Positions 33,841-46,453 of a stretch of 64,000 nt of DNA are shown here, piece by piece (position 1 is the stretch's first letter; every line of letters starts with the position of its first letter). Under the pieces are notes generated by a model. It was not told where the DNA came from and ran no database searches. It was given only the letters and a program-made list of their open reading frames with translations. The position numbers were made by a program, and so were the translations under genes. This DNA comes from Diadema setosum (lineage: Eukaryota; Echinodermata; Echinoidea; Diadematoida; Diadematidae): assembly GCA_033980235.1 (NCBI GenBank), contig CM067070.1:565001-629000 (forward strand), given 5' to 3'.

Positions 33841-36800
33841 TTATCATGGCTACTACTAAAACACTGATCAATTCACTGCTTATTTACGTCGATGTAGGGC
33901 AATTTGTCAATCAATTGCAATGAAAACATCTCGACGGAAGAACTTCATAAATTTGAATAACAAAGCAGTACCCGCTGCATGCTATAAGGATTAGAACCAA
34001 CACTTGGTGTCGGGCGAAAGCTCGGTGGTCTAGTGGAGATGACGCCTGTCCGGTGATCAGGAGGTCGTGGGTTCGAATCCTGCTCGAGTGTGTACGCACA
34101 TGATTTTTTATCATGGCTACTACTAAAACACTGATCAATTCAGTGCTTATTTACGTCGATGTAGGGCAATTTGTCAATCAATTGCAATGAAAACATCTCG
34201 ACGGAAGAACTTCATAAATTTGAATAACAAAGCAGTACCCGCTGCATGCTATAAGGATTAGAACCAACACTTGCTGTCGGGCGAAAGCTCGGTGGTCTAG
34301 TGGAGATGACGCCTGTCCGGTGATCAGGAGGTCGTGGGTTCGAATCCTGCTCGAGTATGTACGCCCATGATTTTTTTATCATGGCTACTACTAAAACACT
34401 GATCAATTCAGTGCTTATTTACGTCGATGTAGGGCAATTTGTCAATCAATTGCAATGAAAACATCTCGACGGAAGAACTTCATAAATTTGAATAACAAAG
34501 CAGTACCCGCTGCATGCTATAAGGATTAGAACCAACACTTGCTGTCGGGCGAAAGCTCGGTGGTCTAGTGGAGATGACGCCTGTCCGGTGATCAGGAGGT
34601 CGTGGGTTCGAATCCTGCTCGAGTATGTACGCCCATGAATTTTTATCATGGCTACTACTAAAACACTGATCAATTCAGTGCTTATTTACGTCGATGTAGG
34701 GCAATTTGTCAATCAATTGCAATGAAAACATCTCGACGGAAGAACTTCATAAATTTGAATAACAAAGCAGTACCCGCTGCATGCTATAAGGATTAGAACC
34801 AACACTTGCTGTCGGGCGAAAGCTCGGTGGTCTAGTGGAGATGACGCCTGTCCGGTGATCAGGAGGTCGTGGGTTCGAATCCTGCTCGAGTATGTACGCC
34901 CATGATTTTTTATCATGGCTACTACTAAAACACTGATCAATTCACTGCTTATTTACGTCGATGTAGGGCAATTTGTCAATCAATTGCAATGAAAACATCT
35001 CGACGGAAGAACTTCATAAATTTGAATAACAAAGCAGTACCCGCTGCATGCTATAAGGATTAGAACCAACACTTGCTGTCGGGCGAAAGCTCGGTGGTCT
35101 AGTGGAGATGACGCCTGTCCGGTGATCAGGAGGTCGTGGGTTCGAATCCTGCTCGAGTATGTACGCCCATGATTTTTTATCATGGCTACTACTAAAACAC
35201 TGATCAATTCACTGCTTATTTACGTCGATGTAGGGCAATTTGTCAATCAATTGCAATGAAAACATCTCGACGGAAGAACTTCATAAATTTGAATAACAAA
35301 GCAGTACCCGCTGCATGCTATAAGGATTAGAACCAACACTTGCTGTCGGGCGAAAGCTCGGTGGTCTAGTGGAGATGACGCCTGTCCGGTGATCAGGAGG
35401 TCGTGGGTTCGAATCCTGCTCGAGTATGTACGCCCATGATTTTTTATCAAGGCTACTACTAAAACACTGATCAATTCACTGCTTATTTACGTCGATGTAG
35501 GGCAATTTGTCAATCAATTGCAATGAAAACATCTCGACGGAAGAACTTCATAAATTTGAATAACAAAGCAGTACCCGCTGCATGCTATAAGGATTAGAAC
35601 CAACACTTGCTGTTGTCGGGCGAAAGCTCGGTGGTCTAGTGGAGATGACGCCTGTCCGGTGATCAGGAGGTCGTGGGTTCGAATCCTGCTCGAGTATGTA
35701 CGCCCATGATTTTTTTATCATGGCTACTACTAAAACACTGATCAATTCAGTGCTTATTTACGTCGATGTAGGGCAATTTGTCAATCAATTGCAATGAAAA
35801 CATCTCGACGGAAGAACTTCATAAATTTGAATAACAAAGCAGTACCCGCTGCATGCTATAAGGATTAGAACCAACACTTGCTGTCGGGCGAAAGCTCGGT
35901 GGTCTAGTGGAGATGACGCCTGTCCGGTGATCAGGAGGTCGTGGGTTCGAATCCTGCTGGAGTATGTACGCCCATGATTTTTTATCAAGGCTACTACTAA
36001 AACACTGATCAATTCACTGCTTATTTACGTCGATGTAGGGCAATTTGTCAATCAATTGCAATGAAAACATCTCGACGGAAGAACTTCATAAATTTGAATA
36101 ACAAAGCAGTACCCGCTGCATGCTATAAGGATTAGAACCAACACTTGCTGTTGTCGGGCGAAAGCTCGGTGGTCTAGTGGAGATGACGCCTGTCCGGTGA
36201 TCAGGAGGTCGTGGGTTCGAATCCTGCTCGAGTATGTACGCCCATGATTTTTTTATCATGGCTACTACTAAAACACTGATCAATTCAGTGCTTATTTACG
36301 TCGATGTAGGGCAATTTGTCAATCAATTGCAATGAAAACATCTCGACGGAAGAACTTCATAAATTTGAATAACAAAGCAGTACCCGCTGCATGCTATAAG
36401 GATTAGAACCAACACTTGCTGTCGGGCGAAAGCTCGGTGGTCTAGTGGAGATGACGCCTGTCCGTTGATCAGGAGGTCGTGGGTTCGAATCCTGCTCGAG
36501 TATGTACGCCCATGATTTTTTATCATGGCTACTACTAAAACACTGATCAATTCACTGCTTATTTACGTCGATGTAGGGCAATTTGTCAATCAATTGCAAT
36601 AAAAACATCTCGACGGAAGAACTTCATAAATTTGAATAACAAAGCAGTACCCGCTGCATGCTATAAGGATTAGAACCAACACTTGCTGTCGGGCGAAAGC
36701 TCGGTGGTCTAGTGGAGATGACGCCTGTCCGGTGATCAGGAGGTCGTGGGTTCGAATCCTGCTCGAGTATGTACGCCCATGATTTTTTATCATGGCTACT

Positions 36801-37399
36801 ACTAAAACACTGATCAATTCACTGCTTATTTACGTCGATGTAGGGCAATTTGTCAATCAATTGCAATGAAAACATCTCGACGGAAGAACTTCATAAATTT
36901 GAATAACAAAGCAGTACCCGCTGCATGCTATAAGGATTAGAACCAACACTTGCTGTCGGGCGAAAGCTCGGTGGTCTAGTGGAGATGACGCCTGTCCGGT
37001 GATCAGGAGGTCGTGGGTTCGAATCCTGCTCGAGTATGTACGCCCATGATTTTTTATCATGGCTACTACTAAAACACTGATCAATTCACTGCTTATTTAC
37101 GTCGATGTAGGGCAATTTGTCAATCAATTGCAATGAAAACATCTCGACGGAAGAACTTCATAAATTTGAATAACAAAGCAGTACCCGCTGCATGCTATAA
37201 GGATTAGAACCAACACTTGCTGTCGGGCGAAAGCTCGGTGGTCTAGTTGAGATGACGCCTGTCCGGTGATCAGGAGTTCGTGGGTTCGAATCCTGCTAGA
37301 GTATGTACGCCCATGATCTTTTATCATGGCTACTACTAAAACACTGATTAATTCAGTGCTTATTTACGTCGATGTAGGGCAATTTGTCAATCAATTGCA
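33841..37399 (+). repeat. tRNA-like satellite, forward block (about 13 units of 267-271 bp)
   Basis: Thirteen head-to-tail units that are nearly identical, differing by a few substitutions and 1-4-bp indels, so homogenised or young. Each unit holds a tRNA-like segment with A-box-like TGGTCTAGTGG and B-box GGTTCGAATCC. GAGTAGCATTTT occurs at both outer junctions with the host minisatellite, like a 12-bp target duplication. The repeated 75-codon frames on both strands are by-products of the periodic sequence, not genes. Confidence 0.9.
34019..34090 (+). other. Representative tRNA-like segment of the satellite unit
   Basis: Folds as acceptor (AGCTCGG with TCGAGTG), a short D stem (GTC/GAC), anticodon stem CCTG/CAGG and T arm GTGGG-TTCGAAT-CCTGC. 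The anticodon loop would start CC rather than CU, lacking the invariant U33, and one end pair mismatches. A real decoding tRNA is therefore unlikely; it looks tRNA-derived (SINE-like) with an intact B box. Confidence 0.6.
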
Positions 37400-38030
37400 A
37401 AGAGTAGCATTTTGTAGCAAAATGTACAATATAGGTCAAAAATCAAGGTAAAAAATTAAGGTCAAAGGTCAAAGAAGTCAAAGGTCAAAATTCTGTGTAG
37501 AAGTTTTGAAGCCCTCACCTAGTGCCATCACATTAAGCAGACGGAATTGAAATAATGTTAGAAATGGTGAAGGAATAGCATTTTGTAGCAAAATGTACAA
37601 TACAGGTCAAAAATCAAGGTCAAAGGTCAAAGAAGTCAAAGGTCAAAATTATGTGTAGAAATTTTGAAGCCCTCACCTAGAGCCAGCACATAAACCAAAC
37701 CGAATCGATATCGGGTTAGAAATGCCGAAGGAGTAGCATTTTGTAGCAAAATGTACAATATACAGCGTAGGTAAAAAATCAAGGTCAAAGGTCAAAGAAG
37801 TCAAAGGTCAAAATTCTGTGTAGAAGTTTTGAAGCCCTCATCTAGTGCCATCACATTAAGCAAACGGAATTGAAATCAGGTTAGAAATGGCGAAGGAGTA
37901 GCATTTTGTAGCATTTTGATCACACACGGACGCACACACAGACAGACGGACGGACGGGCACACGGACACAAACACGTACGGAGCCCGTTTCATAGTCCCC
38001 TGCTCGAACTCGTTCGGCGGGGACAAACAA
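37400..38030 (+). repeat. DR1-containing minisatellite, right part and terminal hairpin
   Basis: Three to four more units (starts near 37403, 37577, 37735, 37898), with perfect AGGTCAAAGGTCA at 37459-37471, 37617-37629 and 37782-37794. It ends in a GACGGACGGACGG tract and a hairpin-like end GTCCCCTGCTCGAAC...GGCGGGGAC. It shares this design (tandem units, GAC-rich tract, G/C hairpin) with the element at 47269-48521. Confidence 0.8.
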
Positions 38031-38064
38031 AACAAAAACAGGAACGTCAACCACTATGAAATGA

Positions 38065-38919
38065 ATCATTTCTACGCCGCCACCAAGAAGACGGCCTTCC
38101 GCAGCTCAACCCGCCAGCCCACCCCGGGTAAAGCACCACCTCGAGACCACTTCAACAGCAGCGGCCGCAGCACCCGTGCCATCCGATACCCACGACATGC
38201 CCGACATGTCAAGAGATCTCCATGACAAAAGGGAAGACGTAACTTCACCTGAAGGAATTGCCCGCTACTTCCATGAAGCAACAGAAAAGTTCGAACGGAT
38301 GATAAAGAAAGCGGTGGATTCCTTGATTGAAAACATCAAACAGGTGGAGACTCATCTGGGACAGGCTATTGAGTTTGAAAGCAGGAGAGTAACGGCGGTC
38401 GAGAACAGGAATCTGCAGCTGGAGAAAAGAATGGGCGAGCTGGAAAGAGAGGTCAGTGCGCTGCGATCAGAAGTGGAGAGGCACAACTCAGCCATCAACA
38501 AGAGTGAAAGGTTCTCGCGGAGGAACAACATTCGCATCGTGGGTATACCCGAGTCCACCAATGCCGACGAGGATTGCACAGCTCTCGTCGAGAAAATCAC
38601 GAAGGAGAAGTTTGGCCTTGACATCAAGGTAGAAAGAGCGCACCGCGATGGAAAAGCCTCAAAGGATCGGCCCAGACACATCCTCTTCAAAACCCTGTCA
38701 TACCGCGAGAAAGTCGACATCATGAAGAATCAGCGCCTGAAGCTCGCGAAGGAAGCGTACTTCATGACAGACGATCTCACAGCTGACGATCTGGCTGAGA
38801 AGAGGAAATGGTCCACAGCCGTTCAGGAGCTGTACAAGAACGGTGTGAAGCTTCGCTTCTTTGCCGGGAAATGGAGGAACCGAACTGGAGTCCCGCACAA
38901 CTTCCTGTCCTCCAGTTAG
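38065..38919 (+). CDS. LINE ORF1p, L1-like coiled-coil RNA-binding protein
   Basis: Open from an upstream TGA at 38062-38064. No ATG precedes the GTG at 38176, so the N-terminus may be lost. From that GTG: a heptad coiled coil (residues about 50-115), then NNIRIVGIPES and KVERAHRDG, the RRM-like core seen in L1-type ORF1 proteins (transposase_22 family), then a basic C-terminal domain ending at 38919. In the element this protein would bind and package the RNA. About 247 residues from the GTG, no internal stop. Confidence 0.75.
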   Translation: MISTPPPRRRPSAAQPASPPRVKHHLETTSTAAAAAPVPSDTHDMPDMSRDLHDKREDVTSPEGIARYFHEATEKFERMIKKAVDSLIENIKQVETHLGQAIEFESRRVTAVENRNLQLEKRMGELEREVSALRSEVERHNSAINKSERFSRRNNIRIVGIPESTNADEDCTALVEKITKEKFGLDIKVERAHRDGKASKDRPRHILFKTLSYREKVDIMKNQRLKLAKEAYFMTDDLTADDLAEKRKWSTAVQELYKNGVKLRFFAGKWRNRTGVPHNFLSSS

Positions 38920-39170
38920 GTCACTACAGTCTCCTGCGTGTATGTACTATAATAATGATTCTCTATATCTCTTGTTTAATTCATTACGTCACAACCATGT
39001 TTCTTTATGTCTATTTCTCTTTTTCTCCGATCATCCTCCTCTCTGCCTTTCTTTCTCTGACGACCTCTAAGTCTGCAACACGGCAAATATGAATATCCAT
39101 GTGTACTTATGTAATCAAATATCATGCTGTGTACAGGCTTACCAATGTAAATAGAATATTTCCAAAGATA

Positions 39171-42100
39171 ATTCCTAAATTATACAAGTAATAAGAAGTA
39201 TAATTAGAATTCTATTAGTAATAATGAAGTATAAGTCGAAGAGGTTAGCATTTCCCAGGTGTTTAAGGCAGTGAAGTCACATAATGAAATTCAAAGTAGG
39301 TAAAAATTCCAGGCAGTCCCAGTTGGCTATAAATACCCGTGTCAGTGAGCAGTAAGCATCTTTTCAAAGAGAATACGGCTTTAAATAGACAGACCAGCAA
39401 CACCATGCAGTATTGGGTGCGATGCAGACAATTAGCTCACTGGTCCTTCTCATCATACAGACAAGCAATAAATAAAGCAAAATCATTGCTGTTCCAAAGG
39501 CACGGAGCATTCTTATACGTATGGACATCGCAAGTCAAGCAATTAAGCAGAACATCAGCATAAGGGCCCACCAGTTTTGACTTCTGTACAGTGTTGTAAA
39601 GGGAGGGTTCAGAACTGAAGAGTATCGATCAAAAGAGATGCTGGGTGGGAACCTCTTCGACTTATACTTCATTATTACTAATAGAATTCTAATTATACTT
39701 CTTATTACTTGTATAATTTAGGAATTCTATTACGTAATACTCGTATAAGTCTTCAGAGGTTAGCATGTTCAAAGTTCCGTACAGAAGTCAGTCTAGTTGC
39801 ATGAGTGAGGGCACGAGGACAAGAAGGATAATGGACAGTTTTCACAACAAGGTTGAAACTTTGGTCATGACTCCTCATGCATAGAGAGTGTCTATCGATG
39901 GTGACACACATTGTCGCAAACAAGAGAAGAACTCGAGCAAAGTTTGCTTGAGAACCTACTAGTATAAGGTGCAAGGCATAGGTTTTGAGTATGATATCAT
40001 TTTGATACCTTGCGTGCTTTAACTGGAGCAGGATTAAGCATGATAGCGCACAGACAAATTAATCAAATACAATGGACCTCTTGTACCGATTTTCCAATCA
40101 AGACATAATCCTAATCATGTTCCTTAATATTCATGTACATTTGAAGGAGGAATTAGACATTAACCAGTTCATACTCGGCATAGTAATATTGCAGCAATAA
40201 TTAGAGGCAAGTCCATTGCATTTTGGGTTGATATTAGAGTTTAAATTCATCAGTCTGGTGGACCGAATCTCCTAAACGAGTGGCCGAATAATGTGTCGCC
40301 ATTTTCCAATGCACAACGTAACGTGATTTATGGTCTTGTGTCTTATCTGACTCGTATTATGACATTGTTCTTAACTGAGATACTAATATACAGGTATACG
40401 CATACTATCACAATTTACATGTATCTTTCTAACTCAGGAGAACTGAGAATTGTTGAACTAATGCGAAATCAATTGTTAGAAGGTAGAAGGTTCAAAATGT
40501 ACCAGCGTTCGTCCAGTCAGTTGTGGACAAGATTTCATTATGACCTTTATACTTCATGCGCGAAAGTTTAGAAGTTGCGGCGCTTCTGTAACTATGAGCT
40601 GAGAATGTGATACAACTTTCATATTAGCATCCGTGGATGTCTTACCAGACCAGAGTCTGGGATGAACGCGGGATGACTGTGCTCCCAAATCCTTATGTAT
40701 ATGAACACGAGGTACGTCCTGTGGTACCCTTTCATACTGATCTCGAAGACGGAACAAACTCGGTACATGTTCCCATAGCAACAATACATTCATACCTAAT
40801 TGTATGCAGCAGTCAGTACAGTGTACAGGGATGTATACGTAGAGCTATTGACAGTATATTAGTTATATTTGAAGTGTTTATACAAGCAGCTGCGAGGGAC
40901 TGGCTTTCAGCCTCCGCTCCAAGATGCTTGTCGTCACCGATTTGTTGGGATGTTTCGGAGAAATTATGAGTTTGCTTTCTGAACTTGCTCGTTGGAGATG
41001 TTCTGTGCATTTAATATACTCATGAAGAGTTGATCGGAACACAGAGTCTAGGGTTGGAGGTAAAAGAAGGCACTTTAATTACCTGGTTAGAGGTATACCT
41101 TCCATATCTCTAATGTGCAAACGTGGCATCATCTTCCGGTAATGTCATAAGAACTAGATGTCTCAGCATTTGTGTACGTTTTGCCGAAACGAGCTAGGAA
41201 AATTGTTTTTGGCTCAAGGCACTGAAGGAATCTATAGTTCATAGGTATCTTGAAACGATAAAAAGTGATTCAAAACAATAAGATATCCAAAGTGTTGTTG
41301 TATTTAGGCTTGCGAGGGTCGTATTATTGGTATGGGGTTGAAATGAAATTATTGGCTTCATAGCCAAATATTGTGGCCAATATCCAATGCTCGGGAATTA
41401 TTTTGACCAGTCATCTTTGGAATGCTTGAGATTTCCAGCACTGAATGGTTTTGGACAGTACTCATCCTTTTTTTTTTTTTTTTTTGCTGGCTTGCGTAGA
41501 GACATTCATGACACACGATGTATGCTTATGTGACACTTGTCAATTTTTCTCAGATGTCTTTCTGAACAACTTTCTACCAAGTGGAATCGACTTGCTGCGC
41601 AAGTGTTGTTGAGAAGGGTTGAGAAGGAGTTTCAAGGTACCTCGATGGTGCATGCTCAGATCATACGATAAGCAAAGCCCGGGAGTGTCGGGCCATCGAT
41701 GGTGACGTGAGTTGTTAAAATTCTCGTTGTGTCAATTGCATGGATGATTATCCGTGCATGATCTGTGGATTTCAGAAAGGATTTATCTATGTGGTAGAAG
41801 TCCCTTCACTACATTTTGTTGTAGAAGTTGGGAGCTCAGAAGACCCAAGGCCTCGTGAAGGAGGATCGCCCAAATTTTGCTCTCGATTTTTGGTGTGAGA
41901 ACTGCTTGGGCATTCGATGGCAATTGAGCATTTGCTTCGCGATTTTATAGAGCACTTACCTTCTGATATGGGCAGTGTGACTGCCTTCATTAGCAAATCA
42001 GCCAATTTTTTAATTTAGCCCAAATGAGATCAGAATTTAAGTTAAAATCAGATTTGGTACCAGGCTTTGAAAGAGTTTGGCTGTAAGGACATGGCATCCG

Positions 42101-42735
42101 GATCAATTCGGTTGTCAAAATGACCATAACCACAAGGGCAGAGTCAAGGCCACCCATACAGGGCAACGCAATCAGTTTTGCCAGGAAGGAGGCTGACATG
42201 AGAATATCGTCGTCTGTTGAGCTGCCGATGGGGATGGCTAGCTCGCTGAAGTCTTCGATGGGCGGGGCAGCGCCCCTGTCCCCGCGGACATGGCTCGCAT
42301 GTCCGGACTAATCGCCGGGAGGAGAAGCTCTCCTGCACCAGCTGGCATGGCTCGCATGCCGTTTGTCATTACCACGGTGTGCCGCCGCCCTATCCATGAA
42401 GCGGGAGAGTATCTCGGTCTCTCTGAGCTTCAAGGCGGCCTTCCATGCCCTGATCTCCCCGCGGGGATGGGGGCTGAGAGGTAGCGTCGTCTTCCTGGTC
42501 ACTAGACATTGGAGTTTGAGATGTATAATCAGGGAGGTGTCTCACCTCCCTGGTATAATTCACTGCCGTCACACTTGAAAAAGATGCTTACTGCTCACTG
42601 ACACGGGTATTTATAGCCAACTGGGACTGCCTGGAATTTTTACCTACTTTGAATTTCATTATGTGACTTCACTGCCTTAAACACCTGGGAAATGCTAACC
42701 TCTGAAGACTTATACGAGTATTACGTAATAGAATT
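39171..42735 (-). mobile_element. DIRS-like retroelement with terminal inverted repeats and internal complementary region
   Basis: The left end (39171-39365) and right end (42580-42735) share a roughly 130-bp inverted repeat (GTTAGCATTTCCCAGGTGTT...). An internal stretch 39651-39766 is the reverse complement of the extreme left (39171-39245) joined to that of the extreme right (42692-42735), sharing three bases (AAT). That is the diagnostic DIRS layout, where this region templates circle closure. Its position near the left end gives minus orientation. At 3.57 kb it is shorter than autonomous elements. No tyrosine recombinase or RT is recognised. No obvious target duplication is seen, as expected for DIRS. 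Confidence 0.82.
41787..42572 (-). pseudogene. Possible gag-like ORF remnant of the DIRS-like element
   Basis: Just inside the 5' inverted repeat, the minus strand carries overlapping open stretches in shifting frames (acidic SSDQEDDATSQPPSP, then PIGSSTDD, then a C-terminal part to about 41990). Location fits DIRS ORF1. Homology is not recognised, so this is positional inference. Confidence 0.35.
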
Positions 42736-42956
42736 TGACTTTATTATGTATGTACAGGGAGAGTTGATGTAGCAATGATCTTTACTGTGACATCTCACCT
42801 GTGCGATGCGGCCACTACTCTTGACAGTACTTCGTAAACAATTTACACTCTGTATGACTTGCTATTTTCCTTCCTTCTCTTCTTGTCTGCTTTCGGCAAC
42901 TTTTAAACAAATGCTGATGGTAACGTTATGGTCTATATGTTGTCCTCCTTTGAAAT

Positions 42957-45890
42957 ATGGATGACTTTAATCCATGTTTACATAAAAATGTCCAGTGTCG
43001 ATATTATTTGCCTGATGAGTTCAATTCAGAATTTATTAATAATGAGCATTCTTTCAGTTTATTGTATGTCAATGCCCGCAGTCTGTTAAGAAATTATGAA
43101 AATATGCAATTATTATTGTCTACGATAAATATGCAATTCTCCGCTATTGGCATCACAGAAACATGGCTTAACGACAAATCTCCCCCTTTATATAACATTG
43201 ATGGGTATTCTGTTGTCCGTTCTGATAGGAAATGCGGAAGGGGAGGTGGAGTCGCCCTGTTCCTATCACACATATTATCGTATAAAGAAAGGCCTGATTT
43301 GACATACAATGGAAATGAATTTGATTTCACATGTGTTGAAATCAATATGTATAATAGAAAAAGCATAATACTTTGTGTAATACACAGGCCCCCTCATACA
43401 GATAGTAATTCATTTTTAGATAATTTTGATGTTTTATTAGAGCTGATCAATCAAGAAAACAAAGATGTATATATTATGGGTGACTTTAACATTGATCTTT
43501 TGAAAGAGGAGCACATTCTTAGAAATAGATTTTGCAATATCTTGCAAGCAAATTTTTGTAATATCACAATTGATAAGCCTTCGAGAATTACTGTCAATTC
43601 ATCAACGTTGATCGATAATATTTTTACGAATATTGACACAGATTATTCGAAATCTGGTCTTTTGTATAGTGATATCTCTGACCATTTACCTATATTTTCA
43701 TTTGTGGTGACACACAGAATTCTTATGTTAAGCAGAAAGAACGTAAAAAGAAGCAGAAATTCACACAAGAAAATATATCATTACTCAACGATGATTTAAT
43801 CACGGAAACGTGGGATGATGTATTAATTTCTGCAGACCCAAACATTGCTTATGACACCTTTTGGAATATATTCATTTCTTATTTTAACAAACATATCCCC
43901 ACAGTTGCAAAGAAAAACAATAAAAAAATAAAAAATCCATGGATAACAAAGGGAATTTTTCGTTCCATTAAGAAAAGAAATGTTTTATATAAAAACAGTT
44001 TACGGCATCCTGATAGTGATAATGTTAATCGATATAAATTATACAGAAATAAACTTACACAGATTATCAGGCTTTCCCGCAGAATGTATTATACGGAAGC
44101 TTTTGAAAATGCTACTGGAAATATGTCAGCCACTTGGAAGGTTATTAACGACGTCATCGGTAAGCAAAAGAAGGTGTCAACATCTCAAATTACGAATAAT
44201 GGACAAACGTTTTGTGATCCTAACGATGTAGCATGTTGTTTTAATGAGTACTTTGTTAATGTAGGTCCTAGTCAAGCTTCTAAGATTGATCATACACAGA
44301 CAGATTTCTCGCAGTACTTGGGCACGTGAAACGATAATTCATTATTTTTCAAACCAACAGATTTTAATGAGATCCTTGATATTGTGCATTCTATAAAATC
44401 TAGTCATACATGTGGTCCTGATGAAATGAGCACGTCTTTTTTAAAACAGATTGTTGGGAGCATATTGACACCTTTAGTACATATCTGTAATTTGTCGTTG
44501 TCAACTGGTGTATTTCCGAACGCATGTAAAATTGCAAAAGTTATTCCAATATACAAAAAAGATGACTCTTCTTTTGTCTCGAATTACCGACCTATCTCTA
44601 TTCTTCCTAGTCTTTCTAAAGTCATAGAAAGACTTGCTTATAACAGACTGTATGATTGTTTATTACAAAATGATATACTGAACCAAGACCAATATGGTTT
44701 CAGGAAATTTCACTCTACTGATATGGCACTAGCCCAGTTGTATGACAGAGTGTCGACTGCCTTAGCTGAACAAAAACATGTCATTGGTGTGTTCATGGAC
44801 CTAAGCAAGGCATTCGACACTCTTGACCACACTATCCTTTTACGCAAACTACATTGTTATGGAGTTCGTGGCATTCCACTGGAATGGTTTGAAGATTATT
44901 TATCAAACAGACAACAATACGTATACTATGAATCGGTAAACTCTGAAGTTTTACCCATACATTGTGGCGTCCCACAAGGATCCATATTGGGACCATTACT
45001 ATTTCTAGTGTATATAAATGATATTACAAATTCCTCTCAGTTACTGCAATATATCCTGTTCGCCGATGACACCAATGTATTTTGTTCCAATTCTGATTTT
45101 CAGTCGCTTTTAAGAACTCTTAATACTGAATTGCCGAAATTATCTACATGGTTCAAGAGCAATAGATTGTCACTCAACTTAAAAAAGACAAATCTTATCT
45201 ATTTTCATAAGAAGCATAAAAATGAAATGCGCCAATTGAATATAATGGTGGATGGTATATTATTGGAGCAAAAAGAAAGTGTCAAATTCCTTGGAATATA
45301 TATCAGTGAATATATGAAATGGAATGCTCATGTGCAATACATCTCAGATAAAGTGTCTCGTAACGTTGGTATACTCTGTAAGCTTGGGTATTATATCCCA
45401 AAGAATATTCTATCAGTCTATGCTTTATAATTCGTTGATATTGTCGAATATCTCATATTGTAACATTGTTTGGGCAACTGCGAAAAGTCACATTGACAGT
45501 ATATTGCTCCTACAAAAGAAAGCTATACGTATATGTACCAATTCAGGTCATTGGGACCATTCAGATCCTTTGTTCGTAGAATTAAAAACACTAAAGGTAA
45601 ATGATATTAATTTTTTGCAAAATTCACTTTTTATGTTTCGTCTGTACAACAGTCAGTTGCCATCTTCTCTCTTCTCATTATTTCAGCTAAACAAGGATAT
45701 ACATTCTTATCCCACAAGGCAATCTGATAAATTTCATCTACAAAATCCTAAAACCGTGATGGCTCTGAAATCCGTCAGACACACTGGACCTGATATTTGG
45801 AACTCTCTTCCTTCAGAAATTCGAATTTTAAAGTCTATGTATTCTTTCAAGAAAGCTGTAAAGACAATGCTGCTCTCTGGATATCAGTGA
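42957..45890 (+). pseudogene. LINE ORF2 (endonuclease + reverse transcriptase), disrupted
   Basis: The endonuclease block (42957-43790) shows YVNARSLL, ITETW, GGGVALF, IMGDFNIDL and SDHLP. A frameshift near 43730 moves the frame. A TGA at about 44327-44329 follows YLGT. RT resumes with NYRPISILPSLSKVIER, FMDLSKAFDTLDH, GVPQGSILGPLLF and FADDT. A second frameshift near 45410 leads to the C-terminal SLPSEIR-type tail ending at 45890. The catalytic motifs are present but one stop and two frameshifts make it inactive. Confidence 0.88.
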
Positions 45891-46453
45891 TCTTATAATG
45901 TCATTGCAATTGTATTGTATGTGAAATTCCCTCGTTGAATTATCGCCGTTCAGAATTTATTGCGTAATGTTATGTAACCGACCATGACCTGTAACTGTTC
46001 ACCTGTACCTCGGTGAGAAAATACTTTGCCATGCTTTACTATTCAGCGATCAAGGTGATCTCACTTTGTGTATTAGCGAAAGCAGACAGACCTCTCCTCT
46101 CTCCTTTCTCCTATCCTATCTCTATGCAAGTCATCCCTCCCCTTATTTTCCTATATGTTATGTATTATGTACGAGGGCTGCATGCAAATCAAGCAGTGCT
46201 TAAGCTGTAGCCCTTCTGCGTTATTCATTGCATCACTGATAATTATGTTCTGTTGTACATTGTAAAGGCAATGAAGAAACTGTATTGCTGTACATTCTAA
46301 AGGTAATGAAGAAACTTACCTTGTTAGCAAATTAATGTTTATGTATATCCATTTGTATGTATGGTACCATCAATGTATATGATATATGTGTATCTGCATG
46401 AGCAATGATATATTGCAGGAACCAATAAATCAAATCAAATCAAATCAAATTTA

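Larger units (their letters stand above)
38065..46453 (+). mobile_element. Two-ORF non-LTR retrotransposon, dead, split by a DIRS-like element
   Basis: ORF1 (38065-38919) and ORF2 (42957-45890) lie on the same strand with the expected order. The spacer is interrupted by the inverted-repeat retroelement at 39171-42735. The 3' end is an AATCA-type tail (about 46427-46452). The endonuclease and FADD-type RT resemble CR1/jockey-group LINEs. The 5' end is uncertain and may be truncated near 38045. Confidence 0.82.

Noticed and set aside
34019..34090. Cluster of functional tRNA genes
   Set aside because: The anticodon loop lacks U33, the acceptor stem is imperfect and every unit carries the same segment, so tRNA-derived repeat is the better reading.
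33268..37399. Periodic array taken as a CRISPR or as a family of 75-codon genes
   Set aside because: Units are 267-271 bp with no short repeat/unique spacer pattern and the setting is eukaryotic. The identical small frames on both strands are a by-product of the satellite.
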